Assembly (NCBI RefSeq): GCF_015101885.1
Contig: NZ_CP062941.1
Coordinates: forward strand, 868,001 to 932,000
DNA length: 64,000 bases
Direction: 5' to 3'
DNA from: Massilia litorea
Lineage (GTDB): Bacteria; Pseudomonadota; Gammaproteobacteria; Burkholderiales; Burkholderiaceae_D
The notes under the pieces were generated by a model that searched no databases, was not told the DNA's origin, and saw only the letters and a program-made list of their open reading frames with translations. The position numbers and the translations under genes were made by a program. Numbering within the stretch: the stretch's first letter is position 1; every line of letters begins with the position of its first letter. Of this stretch, positions 48,012-57,927 are shown piece by piece.

Positions 48012-48978
48012 GGGCCAGGATCCTCTCGAGCGCAAACAGGGCGACCAGCGCCAGCATCAACACATCGCACAGGGCGCCGCTGGCGTAGGCGCGCGCCGGA
48101 ACCTCCGTGCGCGCAAAGGCGAGCGCCGGCGCGGTGTAGGGAAGCGGTGCGTAGTGCAGTTCGCGCCAGGTTTCGAGCAGCGACCTGGCGGCGGCCGGAT
48201 CGCCCGGCGGCCAGGCGTTCGAGACCCACACGCGGCCGCGCGCGCCATCGGCATACCGGATGCCCGCGGCCGCCTTCGATTGCGCCAGTTCGACAAAGGC
48301 GCCGGCGTCCGTAGCCCACCACAGCGGTACGTGCAGCGTGGCCGGCGGCGCATCTGGCCGGTCCCAGACGATCAGCTCCGTTTTCGGATTCGGCCCGTCG
48401 TCGACCACAACGCGCAGGGGTCCGTCCTGCGCGCCGAACAGGCGGCGCCATTCCCCGGCGCGGGTGCTGAAGATCGCCACGTGCGCCTCGACCTGCGGCG
48501 CCGGCTTCGCCAGGGTGCGCAGCTCGACAGAACGACCGAACTGCGGCAGCGTTGCCGGCATCGGGACATCGCCCAGCACCAGCAGGCGCGCATCAGGCTT
48601 GAACTCGCGCTCGTGGGCGCGGATCCAGGCCAGCGCCGCATTCGCCGGTAGCGGCAGGCGCGCCGCCTCCTCGTAGCCTGCGGCTTTCACTTCGCGTTCG
48701 GCCCAGCCGCCGTCCGTGCCGTCGGCCACGATGACCGTATTGCCGCGCCACGGGAAGACCGGATCGGCCAGCCAGGCGATCGCGCAGGCCAGCAGCAGGC
48801 AGCGCACGATCAATAAAACAATGTCCGACCAGCGCCAGACCCGCATCTGCTTCGGTTGGGTAGATGGCAGGAAGCGCGCGCTGGCGAGCAGTTCGGCCTT
48901 TACCTGCACGCGCTTCTTGCGGTGCCACCAGACCGGCAAAAGCAGCGTCGGCAGCGCCAGCCACCACAGGCTGTTCAT
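47995..48978 (-). CDS. BatA-type membrane protein
   Basis: 327 residues. The N-terminal double-helix module (NSLWWLALPTLLLPVWWHRKKRVQ, then DIVLLIVRCLLLACAIAWLADPVF) is the BatA signature, but the rest lacks a vWA MIDAS motif. A final helix (about 300-318) precedes the C-terminus. In Bacteroides and Francisella the Bat genes accompany MoxR and support stress tolerance. The start overlaps the DUF58 stop by 4 bp. Confidence 0.78.
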   Translation of the reverse strand: MNSLWWLALPTLLLPVWWHRKKRVQVKAELLASARFLPSTQPKQMRVWRWSDIVLLIVRCLLLACAIAWLADPVFPWRGNTVIVADGTDGGWAEREVKAAGYEEAARLPLPANAALAWIRAHEREFKPDARLLVLGDVPMPATLPQFGRSVELRTLAKPAPQVEAHVAIFSTRAGEWRRLFGAQDGPLRVVVDDGPNPKTELIVWDRPDAPPATLHVPLWWATDAGAFVELAQSKAAAGIRYADGARGRVWVSNAWPPGDPAAARSLLETWRELHYAPLPYTAPALAFARTEVPARAYASGALCDVLMLALVALFALERILAHARRR

Positions 48979-49862
48979 CGGCGGCCTCCCTGGCGCAGCA
49001 TCTGGCGCAGCACCTCACCGGGTGCCTGTTCGATGCGCGCCGCTACCTGCAGCACGTCGTGCGCACGCAAGCCGGCAGTCACCTCCGAAAAATGCTGCTC
49101 GCGCTTGCGCAGATAGCCCGCGCGCAGGTCTGCGCCGAAACGGAACACGCCTGCCTCGCGCTCGGGATCGCGGTAGGCGGGACCGCTGCTGAAGCCGCCC
49201 GTGCACTCGGCCTCGGTCTGCAGGCAGACGGCTCGCACGTCATGGCGCATGTGGCGCAGGCGCACCAGCGCTTCCGACAGGCTTGATGGCCAGTCGAGGA
49301 AATCGGTGGCGGCAAAGATGAGGGACGGCGCACCGGCGAAACGCAAGCCGCTGCGCAGCACGTCCGCATCGGGCAGCATGCCCGCGGCCTGCACCTGTGT
49401 CAGTTTGGCCAGCACCCTCTGTAACTGGCGCGGTCCGCGCGCGGCCGGCACCAACTGCGCGCGTCCGTTCGAGAGCACGGCCAGGCCGAAGGCGTCGCCC
49501 TGGCGCTGCGCGATCGCGGCAATGCAGGCCAGCAGCGTACGCGCATAGCCCAGCTTGTCGAGTCCCTCGATACTGCGGCTCGGTTCCAGCATCGAGGCGC
49601 TGGCGTCCAGCAGCAGCCAGACGGCGACGTGGCTGTCGCGTTCGGCCTCGCGCACGTAATACCGGTCGGCGCGCGCCAGCAGCTTCCAGTCGACGCGGCG
49701 CCACTCGTCGCCAGGCGCATAGGCCCGGTACTCGGAGAACTCGACGCCGGCTCCGCGCTCGCGGCCGGCGTGCACGCCCTGCCCCAGTCCCGCCAGCACG
49801 TGGCGGATGACGAGTTCGAGGTCGGTCGTGTGCGCAATGAGCGCGGAGCTAGCAAGAACCAA
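48975..49862 (-). CDS. DUF58 domain protein
   Basis: 295 residues from a TTG directly after the MoxR stop (TAATTG). The DUF58 signature is EFSEYRAYAPGDEWRRVDWK (about 41-60), followed by a vWA-like domain with a DxSxS MIDAS motif (Asp86, Ser88, Ser90). DUF58 proteins are regular partners of MoxR ATPases and are thought to be substrate adaptors. It overlaps the BatA-like gene by 4 bp. Confidence 0.88.
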   Translation of the reverse strand: MVLASSALIAHTTDLELVIRHVLAGLGQGVHAGRERGAGVEFSEYRAYAPGDEWRRVDWKLLARADRYYVREAERDSHVAVWLLLDASASMLEPSRSIEGLDKLGYARTLLACIAAIAQRQGDAFGLAVLSNGRAQLVPAARGPRQLQRVLAKLTQVQAAGMLPDADVLRSGLRFAGAPSLIFAATDFLDWPSSLSEALVRLRHMRHDVRAVCLQTEAECTGGFSSGPAYRDPEREAGVFRFGADLRAGYLRKREQHFSEVTAGLRAHDVLQVAARIEQAPGEVLRQMLRQGGRR

Positions 49863-50882
<1,020 letters not shown>

Positions 50883-51503
50883 TTAGGCTCCCAACGCATA
50901 CTGAATGATGTTCACCGCAAAACGGGTATTGTCGACCGCGAGAAACCGTTTGTTCCGGAAGTCGTAATCCCACTCGCAGCCGTAGTCCTTGTTCGAGTAC
51001 AGCACCCGCACCCTGCCGCCGATCTCGATCGCTTTTAGATATTCGTGCACCAGGTCGTCGCCCCAGCCGTTCAGCTCCACCGAGGTGTTCGGCGGACCGT
51101 CGAATTTGAAGAAGCTCGAATACACGGGATGGTTATTCGGGATCTTGCGCAGCGCCGAGCCGCCGAAGATCTTCGCCATCTCGGCCTCGAAGGATTTCGC
51201 GAACAGGCCGTCGATATCGTGGTTGCAGTCGTCCACAAAAACGAAGCCGCCGCCGCGCACGTAGCGCTCGAAGTTCTTGCGCTCGGCGGGCGTGAACTGC
51301 ACCAGCTTGTGTCCGGCCAGGTAGCAGAACGGCGCCTCCAGCACCTTCGGATCGGACAGCGCGATCATCCGCTCGGCCGGATCCACCTTCAGGGTGGTGT
51401 ACTCGACCAGCGAATTGAGCACGTTGCTGGGCATGCGGATGTCCACATCCCAGTCGCCCGACTCGTACAGCAGGCGGGTGAAGTAAAAATCATAACGTGC
51501 CAT
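50883..51503 (-). CDS. DUF4159 domain protein
   Basis: 206 residues, MARYDFYFTRLLYESGDWDVDIRMPSN. It shows the DUF4159 features: YLAGHKLVQFTPAERKNFERYVRGGGFVFVDDCNHD and the closing NKDYGCEWDYDF. The fold resembles a ThuA/glutamine-amidotransferase-like domain. No signal peptide is visible, unlike many DUF4159 proteins. ATG 51503 was preferred over the GTG one codon upstream. It lies 14 bp after the first TldE-like gene and abuts moxR. Confidence 0.85.
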   Translation of the reverse strand: MARYDFYFTRLLYESGDWDVDIRMPSNVLNSLVEYTTLKVDPAERMIALSDPKVLEAPFCYLAGHKLVQFTPAERKNFERYVRGGGFVFVDDCNHDIDGLFAKSFEAEMAKIFGGSALRKIPNNHPVYSSFFKFDGPPNTSVELNGWGDDLVHEYLKAIEIGGRVRVLYSNKDYGCEWDYDFRNKRFLAVDNTRFAVNIIQYALGA

Positions 51504-51517
51504 CACCGAGCCGCCAT

Positions 51518-52855
51518 CTACACCGCGTCGGACAGCGAAGTAAAGTTAAAGTCGCGCACCTTCATCGGCGGCAGCACCATCTGGTAGGGCACCTCGTCGC
51601 CGCCGATCACGACCGGCTTGCCGAGTTCCTCGACGTTGTTCAGGATCGTCACCGGGCTCTCGTTGAAACGGAAGTTCTTGATCGGGTACTTGATCTTGCC
51701 GTTCTCGACATAGAAGGTGCCGTCGCGCGTCAGGCCCGTCAGCAGCAGCGATTGCGGGTCGACCATGCGGATGTACCAGGTGCGGGTCACGACCACGCCC
51801 TTCTTGGTCGAGGCGATCAGCTCTTCCAGCGACTTCGAACCGCCGGCCATGATCATGTTGCCGTGGCCGGCCGTCGGGGCGACGCCCTTCTTCTGCGCCC
51901 AGTAGCGCGAATAGTCGAGCGAGGCGATGCGGCCGTTCTTGATGATGTCGGTACGCTGGCGCGCCAGGCCCGACTGGCCGTCCCAGGGCGCGACCGGCAC
52001 GTCCGGATTCCACGGGTCGGCCCAGACGTTGATCTGTTCGTCGAACAGTTTATCGCCCAGCCGGTTCTTGCCGCCGGCCTTGGTCAGGAAACTGCGGCCC
52101 TCGTCGGCGTCGCGCGCCTCGAAGCTGCCGAACATATTGCCCAGCACTTCGGAGGTGGCGGCCGGCTCCAGGATCACCGTGTAGCGGCCCGGCTCCAGCG
52201 CTTTCGCATCGACCGAGCGCAGCGCCTTTTCGATGGCGACGCCGGCCGCTTCGCGCGCGTCGAAACGGCGCGCATCGGTGGCCGAGCGCGTGACCCAGCC
52301 CGAGCCGCGTCCGTCTTCGGTGCGCACGGTGCAGGTGTAGGCGAGATCGGTCGACTCCTGGAAGCCGAACACGCCGTTCGAATTGGCGATCGCTTCGAAG
52401 CGCTTGCCGTCGTTGAAGAAGCCGGCCGCGACCAGGCCAGCCTTCTTCGCCGCCTCGATGCTGTAGGCCGCGACTTGCGCGCGGTACTCGGGATCGATGT
52501 CGGCGGTGGCGCGCGCAAAGGTCGGCGTCGCCTTGTATTCCTGCTTGCCCACGGCCGGCATGAATTCCGGGTTTTCCGGCGCCAGGCGCGCCAGCTCCTC
52601 GGCGCGGCGCACCGCCTTTTCGAGCGACTTGTCGTCGAACTCGTTCAGGCGCGCGATGCCGGCCTTCTTGCCGAAGGCGACGCGCACCGTCAATTGCATG
52701 TCCTCGTTCAGGCCCGCGGTCGAGATGCTGTTGCGCGCGAAGCGCACGTTGCCCTCGCGCTTCCCGTCGATCGAGACACTGCATTCGTCGGCCTTCGAGA
52801 ATCCGATCACGCGGTCGCAGATGCGTTTTGCTTCTTCCTGGTTCAGCTGTTTCAT
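51518..52855 (-). CDS. TldE/PmbA-like protein, pair 1
   Basis: 445 residues from ATG 52855; the upstream part of the open frame is a shadow. TldE/PmbA is the non-catalytic half of the TldD/TldE metalloprotease. The N-terminal half has the typical RFARNSISTAGL segment and the middle GRYTVILEPAAT; no HExxxH is present, as expected. There is no signal peptide, yet its partner has a Tat signal. It is 11 bp downstream of its TldD-like partner and about 70% similar by eye to the second copy. Confidence 0.88.
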   Translation of the reverse strand: MKQLNQEEAKRICDRVIGFSKADECSVSIDGKREGNVRFARNSISTAGLNEDMQLTVRVAFGKKAGIARLNEFDDKSLEKAVRRAEELARLAPENPEFMPAVGKQEYKATPTFARATADIDPEYRAQVAAYSIEAAKKAGLVAAGFFNDGKRFEAIANSNGVFGFQESTDLAYTCTVRTEDGRGSGWVTRSATDARRFDAREAAGVAIEKALRSVDAKALEPGRYTVILEPAATSEVLGNMFGSFEARDADEGRSFLTKAGGKNRLGDKLFDEQINVWADPWNPDVPVAPWDGQSGLARQRTDIIKNGRIASLDYSRYWAQKKGVAPTAGHGNMIMAGGSKSLEELIASTKKGVVVTRTWYIRMVDPQSLLLTGLTRDGTFYVENGKIKYPIKNFRFNESPVTILNNVEELGKPVVIGGDEVPYQMVLPPMKVRDFNFTSLSDAV

Positions 52856-52866
52856 CGTCTTTTTCC

Positions 52867-54504
52867 TTAACCGATCTTGCGGGCGGTGTTGATCACGTTG
52901 ATGCCGTTGAAGCGCGTCGTGCTCGAGCCATGCGAAACCGCGCTGACCTGGCTCGGCTGGCCTTTGCCGTCGAAGAAGGAGCCGCCCATGCGCCAGTCGC
53001 GCTCGTCGCAGATGGCGCTGCAGGCGTTCCAGAATTCCTGGGTGTTCGACTGGTAGGCCACATCCTCCAGCGGATTGGTGATCTTGCCGTTCCTGATTTC
53101 GTAGAACAGCGTGCCGCCGAACTGGAAGTTGTAGCGCTGCTGGTCGATCGAATACGACCCGCGGCCGACGATATAGATGCCCTTCTTGACGTCCTTGACC
53201 ATGTCGTCCGGCGTCAGGCGTGCCTTGCCGGCGGCCAGCGATACGTTCGGCATGCGCTGGAACTGCACGTTGCTCCACGAGTCCGCGTAGGAGCAGCCAT
53301 GCGATTCCTTCTCGCCGATGATGTGGGCCTGGTCGCGCGTGGCCTGGTAATTCACCAGCACGCCGTCCCTGATGATGTCCCATTGTTTGGCGCGCACGCC
53401 TTCGTCGTCGTATCCGATCAGGCCCAGGGAACCCGGGGTCGTGCGGTCGGCGATGAAATTCACGCGCTCGGAGCCGAACTTGAAATTCTTTGACTGCCAT
53501 TTGTCGAGCGTGGCGAAACTGGTGCCGGCGTAGTTGGCCTCAAAGCCGAGCACGCGGTCCAGTTCCGTCGGGTGGCCGACGGCTTCGTGGATGGTCAGGA
53601 ACAGGTGTTCCGGCGCCAGCACCAGGTCGTATTTGCCCGGCTCGACCGATTTCGCGCTCAGCTTCTCGCGTGCCTGCTTGCCGGCCAGGCGCGCGTCCTC
53701 GATCACGTCGTACGATTTCGTGTAGAGCGTGGTCACGCCGCCGGCGGCTTTTACCTTGTCCTGCGCGCGCACGTCGAAGTATTCGTAGCCCATGCTCACC
53801 GGTGCGCCGAGTCCGCCGCGCGAGCGGAATTTACCGGTTGCCTTGTCGACGGCGGTGGCGTTGATCGGCGCCCACAGACGGTGGATGTCCTGGTCGATGT
53901 AGGAGCCGTCGGTCGAGGCGAAATATTTTTGTTGGTTGATCTGAAAGAGGTTCGCCGTCATGAAGCTGGCGCCTGCCTCCAGGCCGGCTTTATTCGCCGC
54001 GATCAGCATCTCGGCCTTGTCCTTTACGGGAACGGCGCGCCAGTCCTTCTTGATCGGCGTGGCCCAGGCGACCTCGCCCACGCCTTTGACGGGCGCCAGC
54101 TGCACCGGCTCGGTCTGCAGTTTGGCATTGGCTTTCGCAATCGCCACGGCCTGGCGTGCCGCGGCTGCCACGGCGTCCGGGTTCATGCTGTTGGTGGCGG
54201 CAAAACCATAGGCGCCGCCGGCGATCACGCGCACGCCGATGCCGGTCGATTCGGTGTTCGTGATGTTCTCGACGTTCAGGTCGCGCGTCGTGATGAACTG
54301 GTTCAGGTAGCGGCCGATGCGCACGTCGCAGTAGGAGGCGCCGGCCTGCGTCGCCGCGTTCAGGGCGGCGTCGGCCAGGGCCTTCTTGAAGCTGAGCGCC
54401 ATCGGGTTCAGCAGCTCTTCGGCGGCGATCGCGTTGCCGAAGACCGGCACGAGCATGGCGCCCGCCGTGCCGGCGCCGATTTTGAGGAAGCTACGTCGTT
54501 CCAT
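52867..54504 (-). CDS. Tat-signal TldD-like metalloprotease, pair 1
   Basis: 545 residues, against about 480 for E. coli TldD. It starts with a twin-arginine signal (MERRSFLKIGAGTAGAMLVP...NAIAA). The catalytic HExxxH motif is HEAVGH (306-311), and a conserved Cys follows in GCSYADSW. TldD/TldE complexes cleave unfolded or modified peptides with a bound zinc. GGAGACAGA precedes ATG 54504, a Shine-Dalgarno identical in form to that of the second copy. The C-terminus NTARKIG is shared by both paralogues. Intergenic region 54505-54587 contains a short palindrome at 54521-54534. Confidence 0.9.
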   Translation of the reverse strand: MERRSFLKIGAGTAGAMLVPVFGNAIAAEELLNPMALSFKKALADAALNAATQAGASYCDVRIGRYLNQFITTRDLNVENITNTESTGIGVRVIAGGAYGFAATNSMNPDAVAAAARQAVAIAKANAKLQTEPVQLAPVKGVGEVAWATPIKKDWRAVPVKDKAEMLIAANKAGLEAGASFMTANLFQINQQKYFASTDGSYIDQDIHRLWAPINATAVDKATGKFRSRGGLGAPVSMGYEYFDVRAQDKVKAAGGVTTLYTKSYDVIEDARLAGKQAREKLSAKSVEPGKYDLVLAPEHLFLTIHEAVGHPTELDRVLGFEANYAGTSFATLDKWQSKNFKFGSERVNFIADRTTPGSLGLIGYDDEGVRAKQWDIIRDGVLVNYQATRDQAHIIGEKESHGCSYADSWSNVQFQRMPNVSLAAGKARLTPDDMVKDVKKGIYIVGRGSYSIDQQRYNFQFGGTLFYEIRNGKITNPLEDVAYQSNTQEFWNACSAICDERDWRMGGSFFDGKGQPSQVSAVSHGSSTTRFNGINVINTARKIG

Positions 54505-54587
54505 TCTGTCTCCAATTACTATGCACGTGTGCATAACGTAGGGTGCACACCGGCCAACGCATATGCCGTCGGCCGCGGGCCGTTTCT

Positions 54588-55922
54588 TTACACCGCGTCC
54601 GACAGCGACGTGAAATTAAAATCCCTGACCTTCATCGCCGGAATCACCATCGGATTCGGCCCCTCGTCGCCACCGAGCACCACCGGCGTGCCGATCTCCT
54701 CGATATTGTTGAGCATCGTGACCGGACTCTCGTTGAAGCGGAAGTTTTTAATGGGGTGCTTGATCTTGCCGTTCTCGATATAGAAGGTGCCGTCGCGCGT
54801 CAGGCCCGTCAGCAGGACCGATTGCGGGTCGACCATGCGGATGTACCAGGTGCGGGTGACCAGCACGCCCTTCTTGGTATTCGCGATCAGCTCCGCCGTC
54901 GATTTATTCGTGCCGCCCATGATGATGTTGCCCGGGCTGCCGACCGGACGTACCCCCTTCTGTTTGGCCCAGAACAGCGAGTAGTCGAGTGCGGCGATGC
55001 GGCCGTCCTTGATCAGGTCCTGGCGTTCGCGCGGCAGCATGGTGTCGTCCCATGGCAGCACCGGCACGTCCGGGTTCCAGGGGTCGGCCCAGATATTCAC
55101 CTGCTGGTCGAACAGTTTATCTCCCAGGCGGTTCTTGCCGCCGGCCTTCGACAGGAAGCTGCGGCCCTCATCGGCGCGGCGTGCATCAAAACCGTTCATC
55201 ATGTAGTTCAGCAGGTCGCTGGTGGCGGCCGGCTCGAGGATGACGGTATAACGGCCCGGTTCCAGCGCTTTCGCATCGACCGAGCGCAGCGCCTTTTCGA
55301 TGGCGACATCTGCCGCTTCGCGCGGGTCGAAACGCGCCAGGTCGCGCGCCGAGCGCTTGACCCAGCCCGAACCGCGGCCGTCTTCGGTGCGGATGGTGCA
55401 GGTGAAATCGAGCGAAGTCAGGGCCTGGTGGCCGAACACGCCGTTCGAATTGGCGATGGTCTCGAACGAGGTCGAGTCGGTGAGGAAGCCGGCGGCGACC
55501 AGGCCCTTCTTGCGGCAGGCCTCGATGCTGTAGGCGGCCGCCTGGGCGCGGATCTCGGGGTCGATGTCGGCGGTCTTCTGGACGAAGGTGTTCGAGGTCT
55601 TGAATGGCGACCTGGCGACGGCCGGCATGAATTCCGGGTTTTCCGGCGCCAGGCGCGCCAGGTCTTCCGCGCGGCGCACGACTTTTTCCAGCGACTTGTC
55701 GTCGAACTCGTTGATGGTCGCCGTGCCCTGGCGCTTGCCGAAGGCAACGCGCACGGTAATCGCCGTGTCGTCGATCAGGCCGGCCGTCGACACGGCGTTG
55801 CGCGCGAAGCGGATGTTGCCGTTGCGCTTGCCGCCGATGGTGACGATGCACTCGTCCGCTTTCGACAGCGACAGCACGCGGTCGCAGATGCGTTTCGTTT
55901 GGTCCTGGGTCAGGATGGTCAT
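54588..55922 (-). CDS. TldE/PmbA-like protein, pair 2
   Basis: 444 residues starting MTILTQDQTKRICDRVLSLSKADEC, with AAGGA 6 bases upstream. It is collinear with the first copy over its full length, including RFARNAVSTAGL and the identical C-terminal FRFNESPVT and VRDFNFTSLSDAV. It lacks both a signal peptide and a metal-binding motif. It begins 8 bp after its TldD-like partner and is separated from pair 1 by an 83 bp gap. Confidence 0.88.
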   Translation of the reverse strand: MTILTQDQTKRICDRVLSLSKADECIVTIGGKRNGNIRFARNAVSTAGLIDDTAITVRVAFGKRQGTATINEFDDKSLEKVVRRAEDLARLAPENPEFMPAVARSPFKTSNTFVQKTADIDPEIRAQAAAYSIEACRKKGLVAAGFLTDSTSFETIANSNGVFGHQALTSLDFTCTIRTEDGRGSGWVKRSARDLARFDPREAADVAIEKALRSVDAKALEPGRYTVILEPAATSDLLNYMMNGFDARRADEGRSFLSKAGGKNRLGDKLFDQQVNIWADPWNPDVPVLPWDDTMLPRERQDLIKDGRIAALDYSLFWAKQKGVRPVGSPGNIIMGGTNKSTAELIANTKKGVLVTRTWYIRMVDPQSVLLTGLTRDGTFYIENGKIKHPIKNFRFNESPVTMLNNIEEIGTPVVLGGDEGPNPMVIPAMKVRDFNFTSLSDAV

Positions 55923-55930
55923 GAATGTCC

Positions 55931-57568
55931 TTAGCCGATCTTGCGGGCGGTGTTGATCACGTTGATGCCGTTGAAGCGCGCGGTCGAGGAACCGTGCGAG
56001 ACGATGCTGATCTGCGGCGGCTGGCCCTTGCCGTCGAAGAAGGAGCCGCCCATGCGCCAGTCCTTCTCGTCGCAGATGCCGGCGCAGGCGCTCCAGAATT
56101 CCTGGGTGTTGGCCTGGTAGGCCACGTCTTCCAGCATCTGCCCGATCTTGCCGTCCTTGATTTCGTAGAACAGCTGGCCGCCGAACTGGAAGTTGTAGCG
56201 CTGCTGGTCGATCGAGAAGGAACCGTCGCCGACGATATAGATGCCCTTCTTGATCCCCTTGACCATCTCGTCCGGGCTCATCTTCTTCGTACCCGCCTTC
56301 AGCGAGACGTTCGGCATGCGCTGGAACTGCACATTGCTCCACGAGTCAGCGTACGAGCAGCCGTGCGATTCCTTCTCGCCGATGATGTGGGCCTGGTCGC
56401 GCGTGGCCTGGTAGTTGACCAGGATGCCGTCCTTGATGATGTTCCACTCCTTGCAGCGCACGCCTTCGTCGTCGTAGCCGACCGCGCCGAGCGAACCCGG
56501 GGTCGTCTTGTCGGCGACGATGTTCACCAGCGGCGAGCCGTACTTGAAATTCTTCGACTGCCATTTATCGAGCGTGGCGAAACTGGTGCCGGCGTAGTTG
56601 GCTTCGTAGCCGAGCACGCGGTCCAGCTCCGTGGGGTGGCCGACCGATTCGTGGATCGTCAGGAACAGGTGTTCCGGCGAGAGCATCAGGTCGTACTTGC
56701 CAGGGGTGACCGATTTCGCGGTGAGTTTGCGCTTGGCGTCGCGCCCGGCCGCGCGCGCATCCTCGATCATGTCGTAAGACTGCGTGTAGAGCGTGGCGAC
56801 GCCGCCGGCGGCCTTGATCTTGTGCTCGGGACGCGCGTCCAGGTATTCGTAGCCCATGCCGACCGGGCTACCCAAGCCGTTACGCGAGCGGAACTTGCCG
56901 CTCGCCTTGTCGACGGCGGTCGCGTTAAAGGGTGCCCACAGGCGGTGCAGGTCCTGGTCGATGTAGGAACCGTCGGTCGACGCGAAATACTTCTGCTGGT
57001 TCACCTGGAACAGCATCGACTGCATGAAGTTGGCGCCGTTGTCCATGCCGGCCTTGTTCGCGGCGATCAGCAGCTCGGCCTTGTCCTTGATCGGCACCGT
57101 GCGCCAGTCCTTTTTGTACGGCGTCGCCCAGCTTACCTCGCCCACGCCTTTGACGGGTGCCAGCTGTACCGGTTCGGTCTGCAGTCTGGCGTTGGCCTTG
57201 GCGATCGCGACGGCCTGGCGCGCCGCGTTGGCGATGCCGTCCGGCGTCATGTCGGAGGTGGCGGCGAAGCCGTAGGCGCCGTTGCAGATCACGCGCACGC
57301 CGACGCCGGCCGATTCCGTGTTGACGACATTTTCCACGTTCAGGTCGCGCGTGGTGACGAACTGGTTCAGGTAGCGCCCGATGCGCACGTCGCAGTAGGA
57401 CGCGCCGGCCTTGGTGGCGGCGTTGAGCGCGGTGTCGGCCAGCGCTTTCTTGGCCGCGACGGCCATGGGACTGAGCAGTTCTTCGGCCGCGATCGCACGC
57501 CCGGCAACCGGGATGAGCATCGAACCGAATACCAGGGTGCTGATGTTGAGGAAGGTACGACGTTCCAT
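55931..57568 (-). CDS. Tat-signal TldD-like metalloprotease, pair 2
   Basis: 545 residues, exactly the length of the other copy. It starts MERRTFLNISTLVFGSMLIP, a twin-arginine signal with a more hydrophobic h-region. HESVGH (306-311) is the catalytic motif, at the same position as in pair 1. ATG 57568 is preceded by GGAGACAGA; the frame is open further upstream but reads poorly. It is the promoter-proximal gene of the ten-gene minus-strand unit ending at 44497. Confidence 0.9.
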   Translation of the reverse strand: MERRTFLNISTLVFGSMLIPVAGRAIAAEELLSPMAVAAKKALADTALNAATKAGASYCDVRIGRYLNQFVTTRDLNVENVVNTESAGVGVRVICNGAYGFAATSDMTPDGIANAARQAVAIAKANARLQTEPVQLAPVKGVGEVSWATPYKKDWRTVPIKDKAELLIAANKAGMDNGANFMQSMLFQVNQQKYFASTDGSYIDQDLHRLWAPFNATAVDKASGKFRSRNGLGSPVGMGYEYLDARPEHKIKAAGGVATLYTQSYDMIEDARAAGRDAKRKLTAKSVTPGKYDLMLSPEHLFLTIHESVGHPTELDRVLGYEANYAGTSFATLDKWQSKNFKYGSPLVNIVADKTTPGSLGAVGYDDEGVRCKEWNIIKDGILVNYQATRDQAHIIGEKESHGCSYADSWSNVQFQRMPNVSLKAGTKKMSPDEMVKGIKKGIYIVGDGSFSIDQQRYNFQFGGQLFYEIKDGKIGQMLEDVAYQANTQEFWSACAGICDEKDWRMGGSFFDGKGQPPQISIVSHGSSTARFNGINVINTARKIG

Positions 57569-57927
57569 TCTGTCTCCTGAATTCAACCTGCGTCTTGGGG
57601 CGGCGCGCACACCGGCACTGCCGCGTATGTATATGTATTCCTCGGTACTTCCTCGCGCTGGAACGCGCGGCAAACCGTTCAACATTATCAGTAACTCAAG
57701 CGTTTGAATAGGCAATCTTCATACCAGCCGCAGTGCTGCACAGCAGGCGGTCTTTGCGCGTATTGACAGCGTCCGCAGGGTGTCCGGCTGTCCGCCGCGG
57801 ACACGCGGCGGACAGTACATACGCGGGACAAGCCACTGGATTCGCTTGACTGCAAGGGTTGCTTGTTCGATCATCGGCGCGGCGGCAACGGCACCGGCCG
57901 GCGGCCCCTTACCACAACGGAGATTCC
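57569..57927. promoter_or_regulatory. Divergent intergenic region with a strong hairpin
   Basis: About 360 bp between the TldD operon (minus) and the exported methyltransferase gene (plus). It contains a perfect 10 bp stem with a 4-nt loop: GTCCGCCGCG (57790-57799) with CGCGGCGGAC (57804-57813), next to two further GTCCG repeats. On the minus strand GATAAT, about 100 bp upstream of the TldD start, is a possible -10 without a clear -35. Confidence 0.4.
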
